Origin: CAZUGO01 sp964619935
GTDB lineage: Bacteria > Planctomycetota > Phycisphaerae > UBA1845 > CAIVHJ01
DNA: 64,000 nt
Direction of reading: 5' to 3'
Assembly (NCBI GenBank): GCA_964619935.1
Contig: CAZUGO010000085.1
Span: 1-64,000, forward strand
The position numbers were made by a program, and so were the translations under genes. Each line of letters opens with the position of its first letter. Position 1 is the stretch's first letter. The notes under the pieces are model-generated. The model worked only from the letters and a program-made list of their open reading frames with translations. It was not told the DNA's origin and searched no databases. Below are positions 55,592-64,000 of the stretch, in pieces.

Positions 55592-55813
55592 TCTGGACCT
55601 TCCCCGGCCTCACGGTGAGCAATCGGGCGGCCAGGGACTGGGAACGACCCGGGCGCCGGACACCCAGGCCCACCCGGCGTGATGGCGTTCCAACAACCCT
55701 GAGCACCATCTGGCAATTTGCCGGGTTCCTGGGACCTGATGGATCCTCGCGGGCCGGATGGGTATTATGACGTAGGGGTCCAATCACTCGGGGTGGGCAG
55801 CGAGGGCTTGAAC

Positions 55814-57178
55814 ATGGCCGGTCACTCTGTTCGTTCCACGACCGCCGGCGTCGTCCTGCTGGCGACGCTTGCGGCAGCGGTTGATACCCTTCTGGCACAG
55901 CCTGACGCGGCGGTTTGCGAGATCCAGCAGGTCGTCCGCAACGGAGAGGTCGACGGCATCTCCGCCTATTCGGTCGGGTTGACCCAGGTGAACCTGGGCG
56001 ACTCCAATCTGGAGATGATCCTGAACGGACCGGATCATCCGGTCCTCGGACACAACCTGTTCCGATTGCTGGAAGGGCGCTTTGAGCACATCGGACAATC
56101 GTGGGTCTGGCACAATTTCTGTGCCTTGCAGGTCGGCAGCGATTGCACGCCCAATGAGTGCACCCCCGTTGGCGGTTGCCTGAACTACCTGTCCCCTTAC
56201 TGCGAAGATCCGCATTCGGCATCGTCCGAGGGCTCACAGTTTTCCATGGGACCGAAGTCGGAGGTCACCGCCACGACGGGGGCGTTTAGCTGGCCGTTTG
56301 ACAGCCAGGGTGTTGCCGGCGATGTCATCTTCAAACGCTTACAGGTCCGCAACCAAGACCTGGGTATCCCCGGGGCATTGTATTTTCTGGAAGGCCAGAT
56401 CGTGGCGCCGGATGATGCGGCGGCCGGCAATCAGGATAACAACGCCTCCTATCGGCAGGTCAACGTCGGTCCGCCGCCGAGCTACGCGATCAGCTTCATT
56501 CCCGGTATTGCCGGCCAGTTCGAGCGTCCGGCCATCATGGCCTGGCCGGCGCACGATCCCGGCAGTACCGTCACCCAGCGCGACGTTCCTGGCGATGGCT
56601 CCTTCTTTGTGGGTTACGCGGCCTGGGAACTGGCCGAAGGGCTCTGGCATTACGAGTTTGCCTTGCAGAATCTCAACTCGGACCGCAGCGCCGGCAGCTT
56701 CAGCGTACCGGTTCCTGGGGGAGTGCGGGTCAGCGATGTCGGTTTCCACGACGTCGACTACCACTCCGGCGAGCCCTACGACGGGACCGATTGGACGGCG
56801 GTAATCGCCGACGGGTCGATCACCTGGTCCACCGAGTCATTTCTGGACAACCCCCACGCCAATGCCTTGCGCTGGGGCACGCTGTACAACTTCCGATTCA
56901 ACGCAAACCGCGCGCCGGCCCCCGCGGACGTCACGGTGGGGCTGTTCAAACCCGGTGCACCGCAGGCCCTGACCGCACCCGCCGTCGGGCCGGCGGTCTC
57001 CGCTCAACCCTGTTCCGCCGATATTAATGGTAATGGAGCGGTTGATGCCGGCGATCTGGCGCTTCTGCTGGGCGCGTGGGGTACCAACCCGGGTCATTCC
57101 GCCGACCTCAATGGTGACACCCTGGTGGACGCAGCCGATCTGGCATTCGTGCTGGGGGGCTGGGGGCCTTGCCCCTAG
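55814..57178 (+). CDS. Secreted dockerin-bearing protein, shorter paralogue
   Basis: The 454-residue product has a signal peptide (about 1-26, LLAQPD). Its N-terminal domain (to about 400) is homologous to that of 48441-50567 and shares FEHIGQSWV, GFHDVDYHSG, NALRWGTLY and GLFKPG. It ends with two dockerin-like repeats (ADINGNGAVDAGDLALLLGAWG and ADLNGDTLVDAADLAFVLGGWG). It has no Cys-rich segment or extra beta-sandwich domain. The start is the ATG at 55814; the longer frame lacks a signal peptide. Confidence 0.82.
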   Translation: MAGHSVRSTTAGVVLLATLAAAVDTLLAQPDAAVCEIQQVVRNGEVDGISAYSVGLTQVNLGDSNLEMILNGPDHPVLGHNLFRLLEGRFEHIGQSWVWHNFCALQVGSDCTPNECTPVGGCLNYLSPYCEDPHSASSEGSQFSMGPKSEVTATTGAFSWPFDSQGVAGDVIFKRLQVRNQDLGIPGALYFLEGQIVAPDDAAAGNQDNNASYRQVNVGPPPSYAISFIPGIAGQFERPAIMAWPAHDPGSTVTQRDVPGDGSFFVGYAAWELAEGLWHYEFALQNLNSDRSAGSFSVPVPGGVRVSDVGFHDVDYHSGEPYDGTDWTAVIADGSITWSTESFLDNPHANALRWGTLYNFRFNANRAPAPADVTVGLFKPGAPQALTAPAVGPAVSAQPCSADINGNGAVDAGDLALLLGAWGTNPGHSADLNGDTLVDAADLAFVLGGWGPCP

Positions 57179-57236
57179 AGCGTTGCCGCCGCGCGCCCAC
57201 CCGCTGCGTGGCTGGTCGCTGCCGCCCCGGGCGGCG

Positions 57237-58700
57237 TTACGGGCCCGACAACAGCACACAACCCGAGCAGGTGTCGTCGTCACCGGGTTGCCGCCGGATG
57301 CCATAGAGCCGCGCGGCGCCATCCGCCGCGCGCACGATCACCGTGTAGACCTGCCGCTGGGGTGCCCACGAAATCGTCGGCCGCAAGACGTTGTCCCCTG
57401 CGGTGAGGGTCAGGGGTAGTTCGCCGGCCGGGGTGGCCGGGCTGTCGCAAGCGCCGCTGTCGCCGACGAAGCTGTCCACGACAATCGAGCCGGACTCGAT
57501 GGTGAACCTGACGGATACGCCCGAAATGCCTCCAGGGCAACTGTCGTTGTGGTCGAAGGCGAGCACTTCATAGGGGACGGCGGGCTGCAGATCGGGCGAT
57601 GGATTGTCGACCAGGGCCACCTGGTAGAGGCGGGTTCCGGGCATAGCGGGCAGGTCGTAGTCGCCGTACTGCAGCGTGGCGCTGGACGTCAGGATCGGAT
57701 CCTCAACCGGCTCGACGCTGCCGCCGTTGTCATTGGCGTTACCGTTACCATTGTCGTTCCCGTTGTCGTTGTCGTTGTCGTTGTCGTTGGCGTTAGCGTT
57801 GGCGTTGCCATTGCCGTTTCCATTGTCGTTGTCGTTGGCGTTGGCGTTAGCGTTGCCGTTGCCAGTTCCATTGCCGTTAGAATTGTCGCATAGGCCATAG
57901 GCATCGCAGAGTTGTTGTTCCGAGCAATCCGGGTCGGCGTCGGCAAAAGGCGGGCGGCACTCGATTTCACAGCGGTTATCGGCGACGCAGCCGTCCAACG
58001 GCGGATAGAAGCAGGTCCGCTCCAGCCCCTGCTCACCGCCGGCGATGATGCTGAAGATATTGGCTCCGTCAAACAGACACATGGAACCGGAATCGCCGGA
58101 CATGCTACCGATCATGCTGCCGTCCTGCTGGACGACGATCTCGCCGGTCAGGGCGAACACATCGGTGGTGCCCTCGGTGGTCTGGGCGGAAAAGAAATCC
58201 ATCCTGAAGGTCAGCGAGCCGTCCTCGTTTTCAATCTCCTGGATCGATCCGTTGAGCAGAAACTGGGTGTCGGTGGCGCTGCTGACGCCGCTGAGGTTGT
58301 CGGCGTCGATCACAAATCCCTGGAGGTCGCCTTCCTGGGCTACGAAGGTGACGTCGCCCGATAGGGAGAACCCGGGGAACAGCACGCAGTTCATCAGGGT
58401 CATGCTGCCGTCGGCGTTTGCCATGCGACTGCCGCCCAACGGACACGGCGTGCTTTGCTGTTGTGCGAACCGATCGTCGTCCTCGATTCGCAGGGCAATC
58501 AGCGACATCGCCGAGCGAATGGCGGCGTCCATCCCGACCCGCTGGACATCGTCCGTGCCGCCCGCCGCGCCGTTGTCGTTGGTGTTGTCAGTGGGCCCGG
58601 AACCATTGTCGTTCTGATTGTCGCCTGGGGCACCGCTGCCACAACCGCCCGTACATAGCATCAAGGCGCCGATCAGGGACATCGCTGCGAACCACCGCAT
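57237..58700 (-). CDS. Lipoprotein with Asn/Asp/Gly repeat linker
   Basis: The 487-residue product has lipobox LCTGGCGS near residue 20 and a short DNQNDN linker. An N-terminal domain spans about 50-260 (VFALTGEIVVQQDGSMIGSMSGDSGSMC). A long low-complexity linker of N, D, G, A (about 272-328) follows, then a C-terminal beta-rich domain (about 330-487). The linker is encoded by an imperfect hexanucleotide array. Such (N-x)n linkers are common in planctomycete surface lipoproteins. Function unknown. Confidence 0.72.
   Translation of the reverse strand: MRWFAAMSLIGALMLCTGGCGSGAPGDNQNDNGSGPTDNTNDNGAAGGTDDVQRVGMDAAIRSAMSLIALRIEDDDRFAQQQSTPCPLGGSRMANADGSMTLMNCVLFPGFSLSGDVTFVAQEGDLQGFVIDADNLSGVSSATDTQFLLNGSIQEIENEDGSLTFRMDFFSAQTTEGTTDVFALTGEIVVQQDGSMIGSMSGDSGSMCLFDGANIFSIIAGGEQGLERTCFYPPLDGCVADNRCEIECRPPFADADPDCSEQQLCDAYGLCDNSNGNGTGNGNANANANDNDNGNGNGNANANANDNDNDNDNGNDNGNGNANDNGGSVEPVEDPILTSSATLQYGDYDLPAMPGTRLYQVALVDNPSPDLQPAVPYEVLAFDHNDSCPGGISGVSVRFTIESGSIVVDSFVGDSGACDSPATPAGELPLTLTAGDNVLRPTISWAPQRQVYTVIVRAADGAARLYGIRRQPGDDDTCSGCVLLSGP
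57720..57888 (-). repeat. Hexanucleotide-type microsatellite coding for Asn-x linker
   Basis: The plus strand shows alternating GTTGTC, GTTGGC, GTTACC, GTTCCC and ATTGCC units over about 170 bases. Read on the minus strand these give alternating Asn with Asp, Ala or Gly. Expansion and contraction would change only the linker length. Confidence 0.75.
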
Positions 58701-59185
58701 CAGGTTCTCCTGCCAAGAGGTTATCGTCCCATCTTCCCCATTCTGCGCGCGTCTCGCAATGGGGCCGGCCGGCCGGCAGCCCGGTCCCCCCCGCGGGTCG
58801 GAGGGCCGAACCGCATCGCGCCCCTCCGGCCAGCCGAGAACCCGGAAGGAACGGAGGCGCTCCAGGTGCGCCCCCTTTCTTGTTCACTTGATCCTGTGTC
58901 GCGGAACCGCGAACCTTCGACCGCATGTGGCTTCGGATGATTCACGCCTCCCGCAGGTGCCGCAGGCGCATCCCGAAGGAGGCCTGCATCTGCGGCAGTT
59001 CACGGCGCCGCCTGCACGGCGCGATGCACTACCCTTCCCGCGAGGCACGCGGTGTGGCGGTCGAATGTCGTGATCGTGAACTGGGCGACTCCGGGGGCTG
59101 GCCCAGTGGAGCCCCGGACCGTGATGCGGTATAAGACGACCAGGTCGATCGCACCCGGGATCGGCCGTCCTTGGAGGAGCTGGCC
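58701..59185. other. Intergenic region between lipoprotein and aldehyde dehydrogenase genes
   Basis: Divergent promoters are expected. I see no gene; a frame at 58925-59134 (+) has no site or motif. The start of the dehydrogenase gene is marked by GGAGGA at 59173. Confidence 0.4.
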
Positions 59186-60622
59186 ATGCTGTTGAAGCGC
59201 TATCCGCTGTACGTTGCCGGCGAAGCCGTGAACACTGAGCCGACCCTGGACGTCACCGATAAGTTCAGCGGCGCCACGGCCACGCAGGTCTCCGCGGCCG
59301 ACGGCACGATCGTGGAACGGGCGATTGCCGCCGCACACGCGGCATTCGCTCAAACGCGGCGGCTGCCCGGACATCGCCGCCAGGAAATCCTCATGCACAT
59401 CGTGCAGCGGGTCGAAGAGCGCCACGAAGCCCTGTCCCAAGTGCTGTGTATCGAGGCCGGCAAGCCGATCAAGGACGCTCGCGGTGAAGTCACCCGGCTG
59501 GTGGACACCTTTCGGATCGCCGCGGAAGAGTCCGTCCGGATCTACGGAACCTACCAGCCGCTGGACATCAGCGCGCGTGCGGAAGGTTGCGAGGCGATCA
59601 TTCGCCGCTTCCCGATCGGGCCGTGCAGCTTTATCACGCCCTTCAATTTTCCAATGAACCTGGTCGCCCACAAGGTCGCTCCGGCGATCGCCGTAGGGTG
59701 CCCGTTCGTGCTCAAGCCCGCCTCGGCCACCCCGATCGGGGCCGTGATGCTGGGTGAGATCCTCGCGGAAACGAAGTGGCCCAAGGGCGCGTTCAGCATT
59801 CTGCCGTGTTCCAGCCGGGAGGCCGAACCGCTGATTACCGATGACCGCATCAAGAAGCTCAGCTTCACCGGTTCGCCCGGGGTCGGCTGGTGGATGAAAG
59901 GCCATGCCGGGAAGAAGAAGGTGACCCTCGAGCTTGGCGGCAACGCGCCGTGCATCGTCGACCGGGACGCCGACCTGGACCATGCGGCCGACCGCATCAC
60001 CATCGGCGCGTTTTACCAATCGGGCCAGAGTTGCATCAGTGTGCAGCGGGTATTGGCCCACCAGGAGATCTATGCCCCACTCCGCAACCGGCTGGTCGAC
60101 CGGGCCCGTAAACTCAAGGCCGGGAATCCGGCGGACGAGGATACCTTCCTGGGCCCGCTGATCACCGAAGACGAGGCCCGGCGCGTCGAACAGTGGGTCC
60201 AAGAGGCGGTGGCTGCCGGAGCCACGCTGCTGTGCGGCGGGGGGCGCCGCGGCAGCGTGGTCGAAGCAACCTACCTGGAGCACGTCGATCGGCAGCAGAA
60301 GGTCAGTTGTCAGGAAGTCTTCGGCCCGGTGGCGGTCCTGGAATCGTTCAGCACCTTCAAAGAGGCCGTCGCCCGGGCCAACGCCAGCGACTTCGGGCTG
60401 CAGGCGGGGGTGTTCACCCGGAATCTCGACCACGCCTGGTATGCCTACAACGAACTTGAGTACGGTGGCGTGGTGGTCAACGACATGCCGTCGATGCGCG
60501 TGGACAGCATGCCCTATGGCGGCATCAAGGACAGCGGGTTCGGTCGCGAGGGCGTGCGCTTTGCCATGGAAGACATGACCGAACTCAAGCTGCTGGTGTT
60601 CAGCAAGGTCGGGCGCATCTGA
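59186..60622 (+). CDS. Aldehyde dehydrogenase family enzyme
   Basis: The 478-residue NAD(P)+-dependent enzyme has the oxyanion/cofactor motif FITPFNFPMNLVAHKVAPA near residue 149, Lys in FVLKPAS near 177, general base E249 (TLELGGNAP), catalytic C283 (SGQSCISVQRV) and the C-terminal PYGGIKDSGFGREG. The NFPMNL stretch resembles lactaldehyde- and phosphonate-type dehydrogenases; the substrate is not decided. The ATG at 59186 follows GGAGGA, so the TTG at 59171 is not needed. It may be linked to the transporter gene 164 bases on. Confidence 0.88.
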   Translation: MLLKRYPLYVAGEAVNTEPTLDVTDKFSGATATQVSAADGTIVERAIAAAHAAFAQTRRLPGHRRQEILMHIVQRVEERHEALSQVLCIEAGKPIKDARGEVTRLVDTFRIAAEESVRIYGTYQPLDISARAEGCEAIIRRFPIGPCSFITPFNFPMNLVAHKVAPAIAVGCPFVLKPASATPIGAVMLGEILAETKWPKGAFSILPCSSREAEPLITDDRIKKLSFTGSPGVGWWMKGHAGKKKVTLELGGNAPCIVDRDADLDHAADRITIGAFYQSGQSCISVQRVLAHQEIYAPLRNRLVDRARKLKAGNPADEDTFLGPLITEDEARRVEQWVQEAVAAGATLLCGGGRRGSVVEATYLEHVDRQQKVSCQEVFGPVAVLESFSTFKEAVARANASDFGLQAGVFTRNLDHAWYAYNELEYGGVVVNDMPSMRVDSMPYGGIKDSGFGREGVRFAMEDMTELKLLVFSKVGRI

Positions 60623-60786
60623 CCCGCGAACCCGCCCTGCGGCGACGTCCTCGTGCGGCGCGAGGAGCCGTTCCCCAGCGTTGAGCAGGGGTATGGCAAG
60701 CGGCAATCATGCTTCCCTCTGACCCTGCGGCACTTGGCGGGGATTGCCATCTTCCCCGGCAGACACGGCCGCGGTACAACAACGAC

Positions 60787-62007
60787 GTGGACCGGCTGCT
60801 CCTCACCGTTTTCGCAATCGTCTACCTGGGCATGATGCTCGGACGGTTGCCCGGCCTGGCGATCGATCGTACGGGCATCGTACTGCTGGGGGCCATCGTC
60901 CTGGTCGCGTCAGGCCGCATCTCGGCGCACGACGCTTGGAACGCCGTTGACGTTCCGACCATCGCGCTATTGCTCGGGTTGATGGTCGTGTCGGCGCAGT
61001 TCCGATTGGGTGGCGCCTATTCCGCAATCACCCAGTGGCTTGCTCGAGTTCCTGCAACGCCCGCCGTCTTGTTGGGCCTGGTGATTGCGGTCAGCGCGGT
61101 CTTCTCTGCCCTGTTGGCGAATGACATCGTCTGCCTGGCCATGACGCCGCTGCTGGTGCAGGGTTGCCTGCGGCGCGGCATCCGTCCGACCCCAATGCTC
61201 CTGGCCCTGGCCTGTGCCGCCAACATCGGATCGGCGGCCACGTTGATCGGGAATCCCCAGAACATGCTGATCGGGCAGTACTTGCAACTGTCGTTCGCCG
61301 GTTATCTGCTGGACGGAGTTCCCGTGGCGCTCTTGGGATGTGTCACGCTCTGGGCGATTGTGGGCTGGCAGTTCCGGGGCAAGTGGCATGTTGACACCGT
61401 CCCGATCGACGTCGCAGCGCCTGAACTGAATCGCTGGCAGACCGCCAAGGGCATCGCCGTGCTTACGGCACTGTTGGTGGTCTTTCTCACCGGGCCCGTG
61501 GGCCGCGACGTGGCAGCGCTCGCCGCGGCGGGGATGCTCCTGTTGAACCGGCGCTTGCACTCGCGCGACATGCTCGCCCTGGTGGATTGGCAGTTGCTGG
61601 TGTTGTTCGCCGGGTTGTTCATTGTGAACCACGCTGCCTCCAGCCACGGCCTACTCGAGGCCGGAGTCCAGCGGCTCTCCAACGCAGGGGTGGACCTGCG
61701 GCACCCTGCGACACTCTTTGTCGTGACGGCCGCCCTGTCCAATTTGGTCTCCAACGTCCCGGCCGTGATGATCCTGTTGCCCGTATCCGGGCACGCGACG
61801 GCAGGGCTGATTCTCGCCCTCGCCAGCACGTTGGCGGGGAACCTGATCATCGTCGGCAGCATCGCAAACATCATCGTCGTCGACCAGGCCGCCGGCCTGG
61901 GCCTGCACATCGGCTGGCGCGAGCACGCCCGGACCGGTATCCCGGTGACGATTGCCACACTGCTGATTGCCGCGGCCTGGCTGTGGTTCCGCGCCGTCGC
62001 AGGGTGA
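60787..62007 (+). CDS. Anion/ion transporter of the ArsB/NhaD (IT) superfamily
   Basis: The product has about 406 residues from the GTG at 60787 (or 432 from the ATG at 60709, which lacks a ribosome binding site). It has about ten membrane segments in two halves. The half-signatures are SALLANDIVCLAMTPLLV near residue 105 with AANIGSAATLIGNPQNMLIG, and LSNLVSNVPAVMILLP with ASTLAGNLIIVGSIANIIV in the second half. This inverted pair (NDxxxxxxTP ... GNPxN) is the ArsB/NhaD/CitMHS pattern. The substrate could be arsenite, Na+/H+ or a dicarboxylate, and I see no arsR or arsC nearby. Confidence 0.8.
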   Translation: MDRLLLTVFAIVYLGMMLGRLPGLAIDRTGIVLLGAIVLVASGRISAHDAWNAVDVPTIALLLGLMVVSAQFRLGGAYSAITQWLARVPATPAVLLGLVIAVSAVFSALLANDIVCLAMTPLLVQGCLRRGIRPTPMLLALACAANIGSAATLIGNPQNMLIGQYLQLSFAGYLLDGVPVALLGCVTLWAIVGWQFRGKWHVDTVPIDVAAPELNRWQTAKGIAVLTALLVVFLTGPVGRDVAALAAAGMLLLNRRLHSRDMLALVDWQLLVLFAGLFIVNHAASSHGLLEAGVQRLSNAGVDLRHPATLFVVTAALSNLVSNVPAVMILLPVSGHATAGLILALASTLAGNLIIVGSIANIIVVDQAAGLGLHIGWREHARTGIPVTIATLLIAAAWLWFRAVAG

Positions 62008-62172
62008 ACCACCAGAGGCAACGGCTGGCCTGGCAGTCCCGCGTGTTCGCCCAGAAAAGGGTCACCGCTCCTGGGCCCCCTCAGCCGCGGGGTTTCCGCA
62101 GCCGCAGCGGTGTGATCTGCTTCCCTGGGGTGCCTCCTGAGTGCGCTTGCCGCCGGAGGGGAATTCCCGCCG

Positions 62173-62325
62173 TTGCAATCTCTTCCTCGAAGCGGCTCGT
62201 CGCCGTGGATCAAGGTCGCGAATGCATCGAAACGCACCCGGCATGGCGAACTCGTGGCCCTGCTGAAAGAAGTGGATCCAGAACTGCCCGGCTGGCTGAA
62301 GCAAGCCCATGCAGCCGCGACTTGA
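62173..62325 (+). pseudogene. Possible short gene or 3' gene remnant
   Basis: The frame ends with about 40 residues of normal-looking protein (GELVALLKEVDPELPGWLKQ, then AHAAAT and a stop at 62325). Upstream the frame degrades and meets a stop at 62113, with only a TTG (62173) as a start. It looks like the C terminus of a lost gene. I recognise no family. Confidence 0.25.
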
Positions 62326-62401
62326 TGCCCAAGCACGCTGAGGCCTGGGGTCAAAGTCGCCGGGTGTTCAGGGCGCGGTTGCCGGGTGTTGTGGTCCAGG
62401 G

Positions 62402-62511
62402 CTTGCTGCGCCGGAGTCGGTTCCGTACCGCGCCGGCGTCCAACCCGTACCGCGCTGGGAGCCGGCGCGTACTGCGCCAGGGTCCAACGCTTGCCGCGCA
62501 CAGGGACGAAT
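62402..62511. repeat. GC-rich degenerate 22-bp tandem repeat
   Basis: Five contiguous 22-base units start at 62402, 62424, 62446, 62468 and 62490 and share CGTACCGCGCC near their start (the first and last begin CTTGCTGCGC and CTTGCCGCGC). Sequence is unrelated to the AT-rich 22-bp repeat at 4.1-4.3 kb, but the period is identical. Confidence 0.6.
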
Positions 62512-63017
62512 CCTGGTTGGAAATGCTCCCCATGAATCCGTGCCGGGCCGGATCCACCGCGGCCTGCCGGAACCTGAATGGCGGGCTCGGGCCCGGCCGA
62601 GCGCGCCCGGCTTCGGACCGGGGCGGCGCACGCGGTCCCCACTGCGAAGCCTGACCTCGGCCCGGGGCCCGTTTACCGTCCGTCGGTGGCAGTACCAAAC
62701 CGAGACCATACTGACCTAATAATTTCACAGGGTTTTGTGGTCTTAACTATCTGTATATAATAGTGTTACAAAGGAACGCGACAGAGCCTCTGTAATCGAC
62801 GATCTCCTCCAAAACGTATCAAAACACCCCCGAAACGCGCCACGGCCAAATCTGTAACATACGGTAACATAATGACTTATGGAAACAGCCGCCGTTTCCG
62901 AAAACGTAAGTGTAAGGGGCCCAATAGCTGGTTTTTTCGATTACCGGTCATGATGAAGCTTCTCCCCGGCGGTCTCGGCAGGTTCACGCCAAGCATGGGC
63001 ACGGTGCGCGGCGCGCC

Positions 63018-64000
63018 CTATTTGCAGTATCCTTCCAGCCGCCGCACGACCAGCCGATCGCAGTCCTCGGGCGACTTGGGATTCAGGGCTTGGAAGTCCG
63101 CCCAATGGCTGTTCTGGAAATCGACGATCACCCATCGGCCTTCACGATCGCACACGGCAAAGTGTACCCCGCCGACTGCGACTTTGCCGGAGGCGTCCTT
63201 GCCCATGAGATAGTCGGCATAGAGCACATAGTCGGCAGCCGGATGGTGTGACCGGACAAACTCGCGAACGCCGCGGGCCATATCCCACAACACCTTCTGT
63301 TCGCTCATGTTGCCCTTGACCTCCAGCTGCGGGCCGTTCTCTGTCGTGCTGGCTGTTCTGAGCCCGGCCTCGTTGATCAGCTTGGCAACATGGGTCGCGC
63401 TGCCCGTGTTCATCTCGCCTCCGACCCGCACCGGGTACACCAGCAGAGTCGCCGTGGCCGCGGCCTTCTTGAATTCCTGCTGGCGGTCCTGCAGCTCAGC
63501 CTGTTCCGCCTGGTCCGGCAAGCCGGTACTCTTTGCCCAGCGCTGTGCGAGCCTGCCCTCCGGGGCGGAGTCGCGCGTCGGATCGTCGAGCCCCAGCACG
63601 GGACGGAGGCGCTGTACGACCAGCAGGCAGCACTGCAGCGGTTCCTGGGGATTGATTTTCATGTAGTCGGCGTCGTTCGGCGTCTGCCGATCTTGCCAGA
63701 CCGTCTCACCCTGACGGTTGGTAATCACGATACGAACCTCTGAGAATCCCTGCTCGTAAGCGCCGAGGAAGTCGGCAAACAGGGCGTAGTCCGTCCTGAG
63801 CGGGTTGGCCTGCACGAAGGCGCTGAATGCCTTGGCGGTTGCCGGAAGGTCGGCTTGGTCTGGCGGGCGAAAGTCAGGCGCGTCGATCTCGAGCTTCTTC
63901 ATCCCAGCCCGCTCCAGCAGCAGTGCGACCACGTCTCCGACCTGCCGCGTGGGTCGCCCGATCAGCCCGGCGGGAAAAACCGTCAGCGACGCGTCGCGGC
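63018..64000 (-). CDS. Protein with a duplicated domain, 5' part cut by window end
   Basis: The minus-strand frame is open from 63018 through the window edge, so the true start lies outside; a GTG at 63932 is only an internal possibility. Two copies of one domain of about 130-140 residues are visible. The first begins SLTVFPAGLIG near the window edge, with TDYALFADFLGAYEQGF and NPQEPLQCCLLVVQRLRP. The second begins TLLVYPVRVGG, with ADYVLYADYLMGKDASG and NPKSPEDCDRLVVRRLEG. Both contain a beta strand, then YALFAD/YVLYAD, then a NP-x-xP-x-xC motif. I do not recognise the family. The C terminus is GYCK. Confidence 0.75.
   Translation of the reverse strand, partial: RDASLTVFPAGLIGRPTRQVGDVVALLLERAGMKKLEIDAPDFRPPDQADLPATAKAFSAFVQANPLRTDYALFADFLGAYEQGFSEVRIVITNRQGETVWQDRQTPNDADYMKINPQEPLQCCLLVVQRLRPVLGLDDPTRDSAPEGRLAQRWAKSTGLPDQAEQAELQDRQQEFKKAAATATLLVYPVRVGGEMNTGSATHVAKLINEAGLRTASTTENGPQLEVKGNMSEQKVLWDMARGVREFVRSHHPAADYVLYADYLMGKDASGKVAVGGVHFAVCDREGRWVIVDFQNSHWADFQALNPKSPEDCDRLVVRRLEGYCK

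Larger units (their letters stand above)
62008..63017. other. Gene-poor region with repeat and AT-rich segment
   Basis: About 1 kb without a confident gene. It holds a short frame ending at 62325, the 22-bp-period repeat at 62402-62511 and an unusually AT-rich stretch (62700-62900). The AT-rich stretch contains TATAAT (62756-62761) and the direct repeat GTAACAT-ACG-GTAACAT near 62855. It lies at the end of the minus-strand gene that follows, so it may contain its terminator. No RNA gene was recognised. Confidence 0.45.

Noticed and set aside
58925..59134. 69-codon open frame (+) before the aldehyde dehydrogenase
   Set aside because: Cys/Arg-rich, no site, no homology seen; probably intergenic.
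62872..63213. 113-codon open frame (+)
   Set aside because: Antisense to the end of the duplicated-domain gene and rich in Ser/Arg; no ribosome binding site.

Overview
The window looks like a chromosomal segment of a GC-rich planctomycete, most likely from or near the class Phycisphaerae. Three things suggest this: (i) many secreted proteins carry dockerin-like repeats of the GDLNxDGxVDxxDLAxxLGxWG type; (ii) small membrane proteins end in a C-x2-C ... CPECG zinc ribbon; (iii) there are several secreted FG-GAP/VCBS proteins with ASPIC/UnbV tails. I saw no rRNA, tRNA, CRISPR array, insertion sequence or integrase, although a model-based RNA search was not possible by eye.

Layout. Bases 1-4.3 kb are an accessory island on the minus strand. 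It holds three tandem modules, each an orphan Rhs C-terminal tail (starting at the conserved RFLQRDP junction) followed at once by a small membrane protein with a C-terminal zinc ribbon. A 22-bp tandem repeat (4.11-4.28 kb) separates the island from ordinary chromosome. From 4.4-7.2 kb, two secreted alpha/alpha-toroid (prenyltransferase/squalene-oxidase-repeat-like) proteins and a 45-residue protein form an operon. From 7.3-11.3 kb, a nucleobase permease and a beta-ureidopropionase-like amidohydrolase face a methylmalonate-semialdehyde dehydrogenase, which fits reductive pyrimidine catabolism. From 11.4-17.6 kb lie a secreted WTYxP-repeat protein and a signalling operon (hybrid kinase, receiver, receiver-phosphatase). 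From 17.8-26.4 kb come a TolB-like lipoprotein, a convergently overlapping lipoprotein, NDH-2, an EF-hand protein, a Tat ferredoxin, a BaiN-type flavoprotein, an MBL-fold hydrolase and a dockerin-vWFA protein.

From 26.5-32.4 kb there is an alcohol dehydrogenase and a polyhydroxyalkanoate locus (phaR, phasin, class III phaE-phaC, two SDR reductases) with a clear promoter and palindromic operator candidate between phaR and the phasin gene. From 32.5-48.3 kb there is an ABC1-type kinase and then a tightly packed run of a membrane pentaheme cytochrome with TPRs, four FG-GAP/UnbV proteins, a TPR protein and a VOC protein. It may be one extracytoplasmic electron-transfer or surface system.

From 48.4-58.7 kb lie mostly secreted proteins and lipoproteins (two dockerin-bearing paralogues, a collagen-like lipoprotein, an Asn/Asp/Gly-repeat lipoprotein), plus typA/bipA and a DUF1579-like protein. 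From 59.2-62.0 kb there is an aldehyde dehydrogenase and an ArsB/NhaD-type transporter. From 62.0-63.0 kb the DNA is gene-poor with a second, unrelated 22-bp-period repeat. The right end cuts through a protein with two copies of one domain.

The best candidate for something undescribed is the Rhs-tail/zinc-ribbon cassette array at the left edge. The second is the pentaheme/UnbV/TPR operon.
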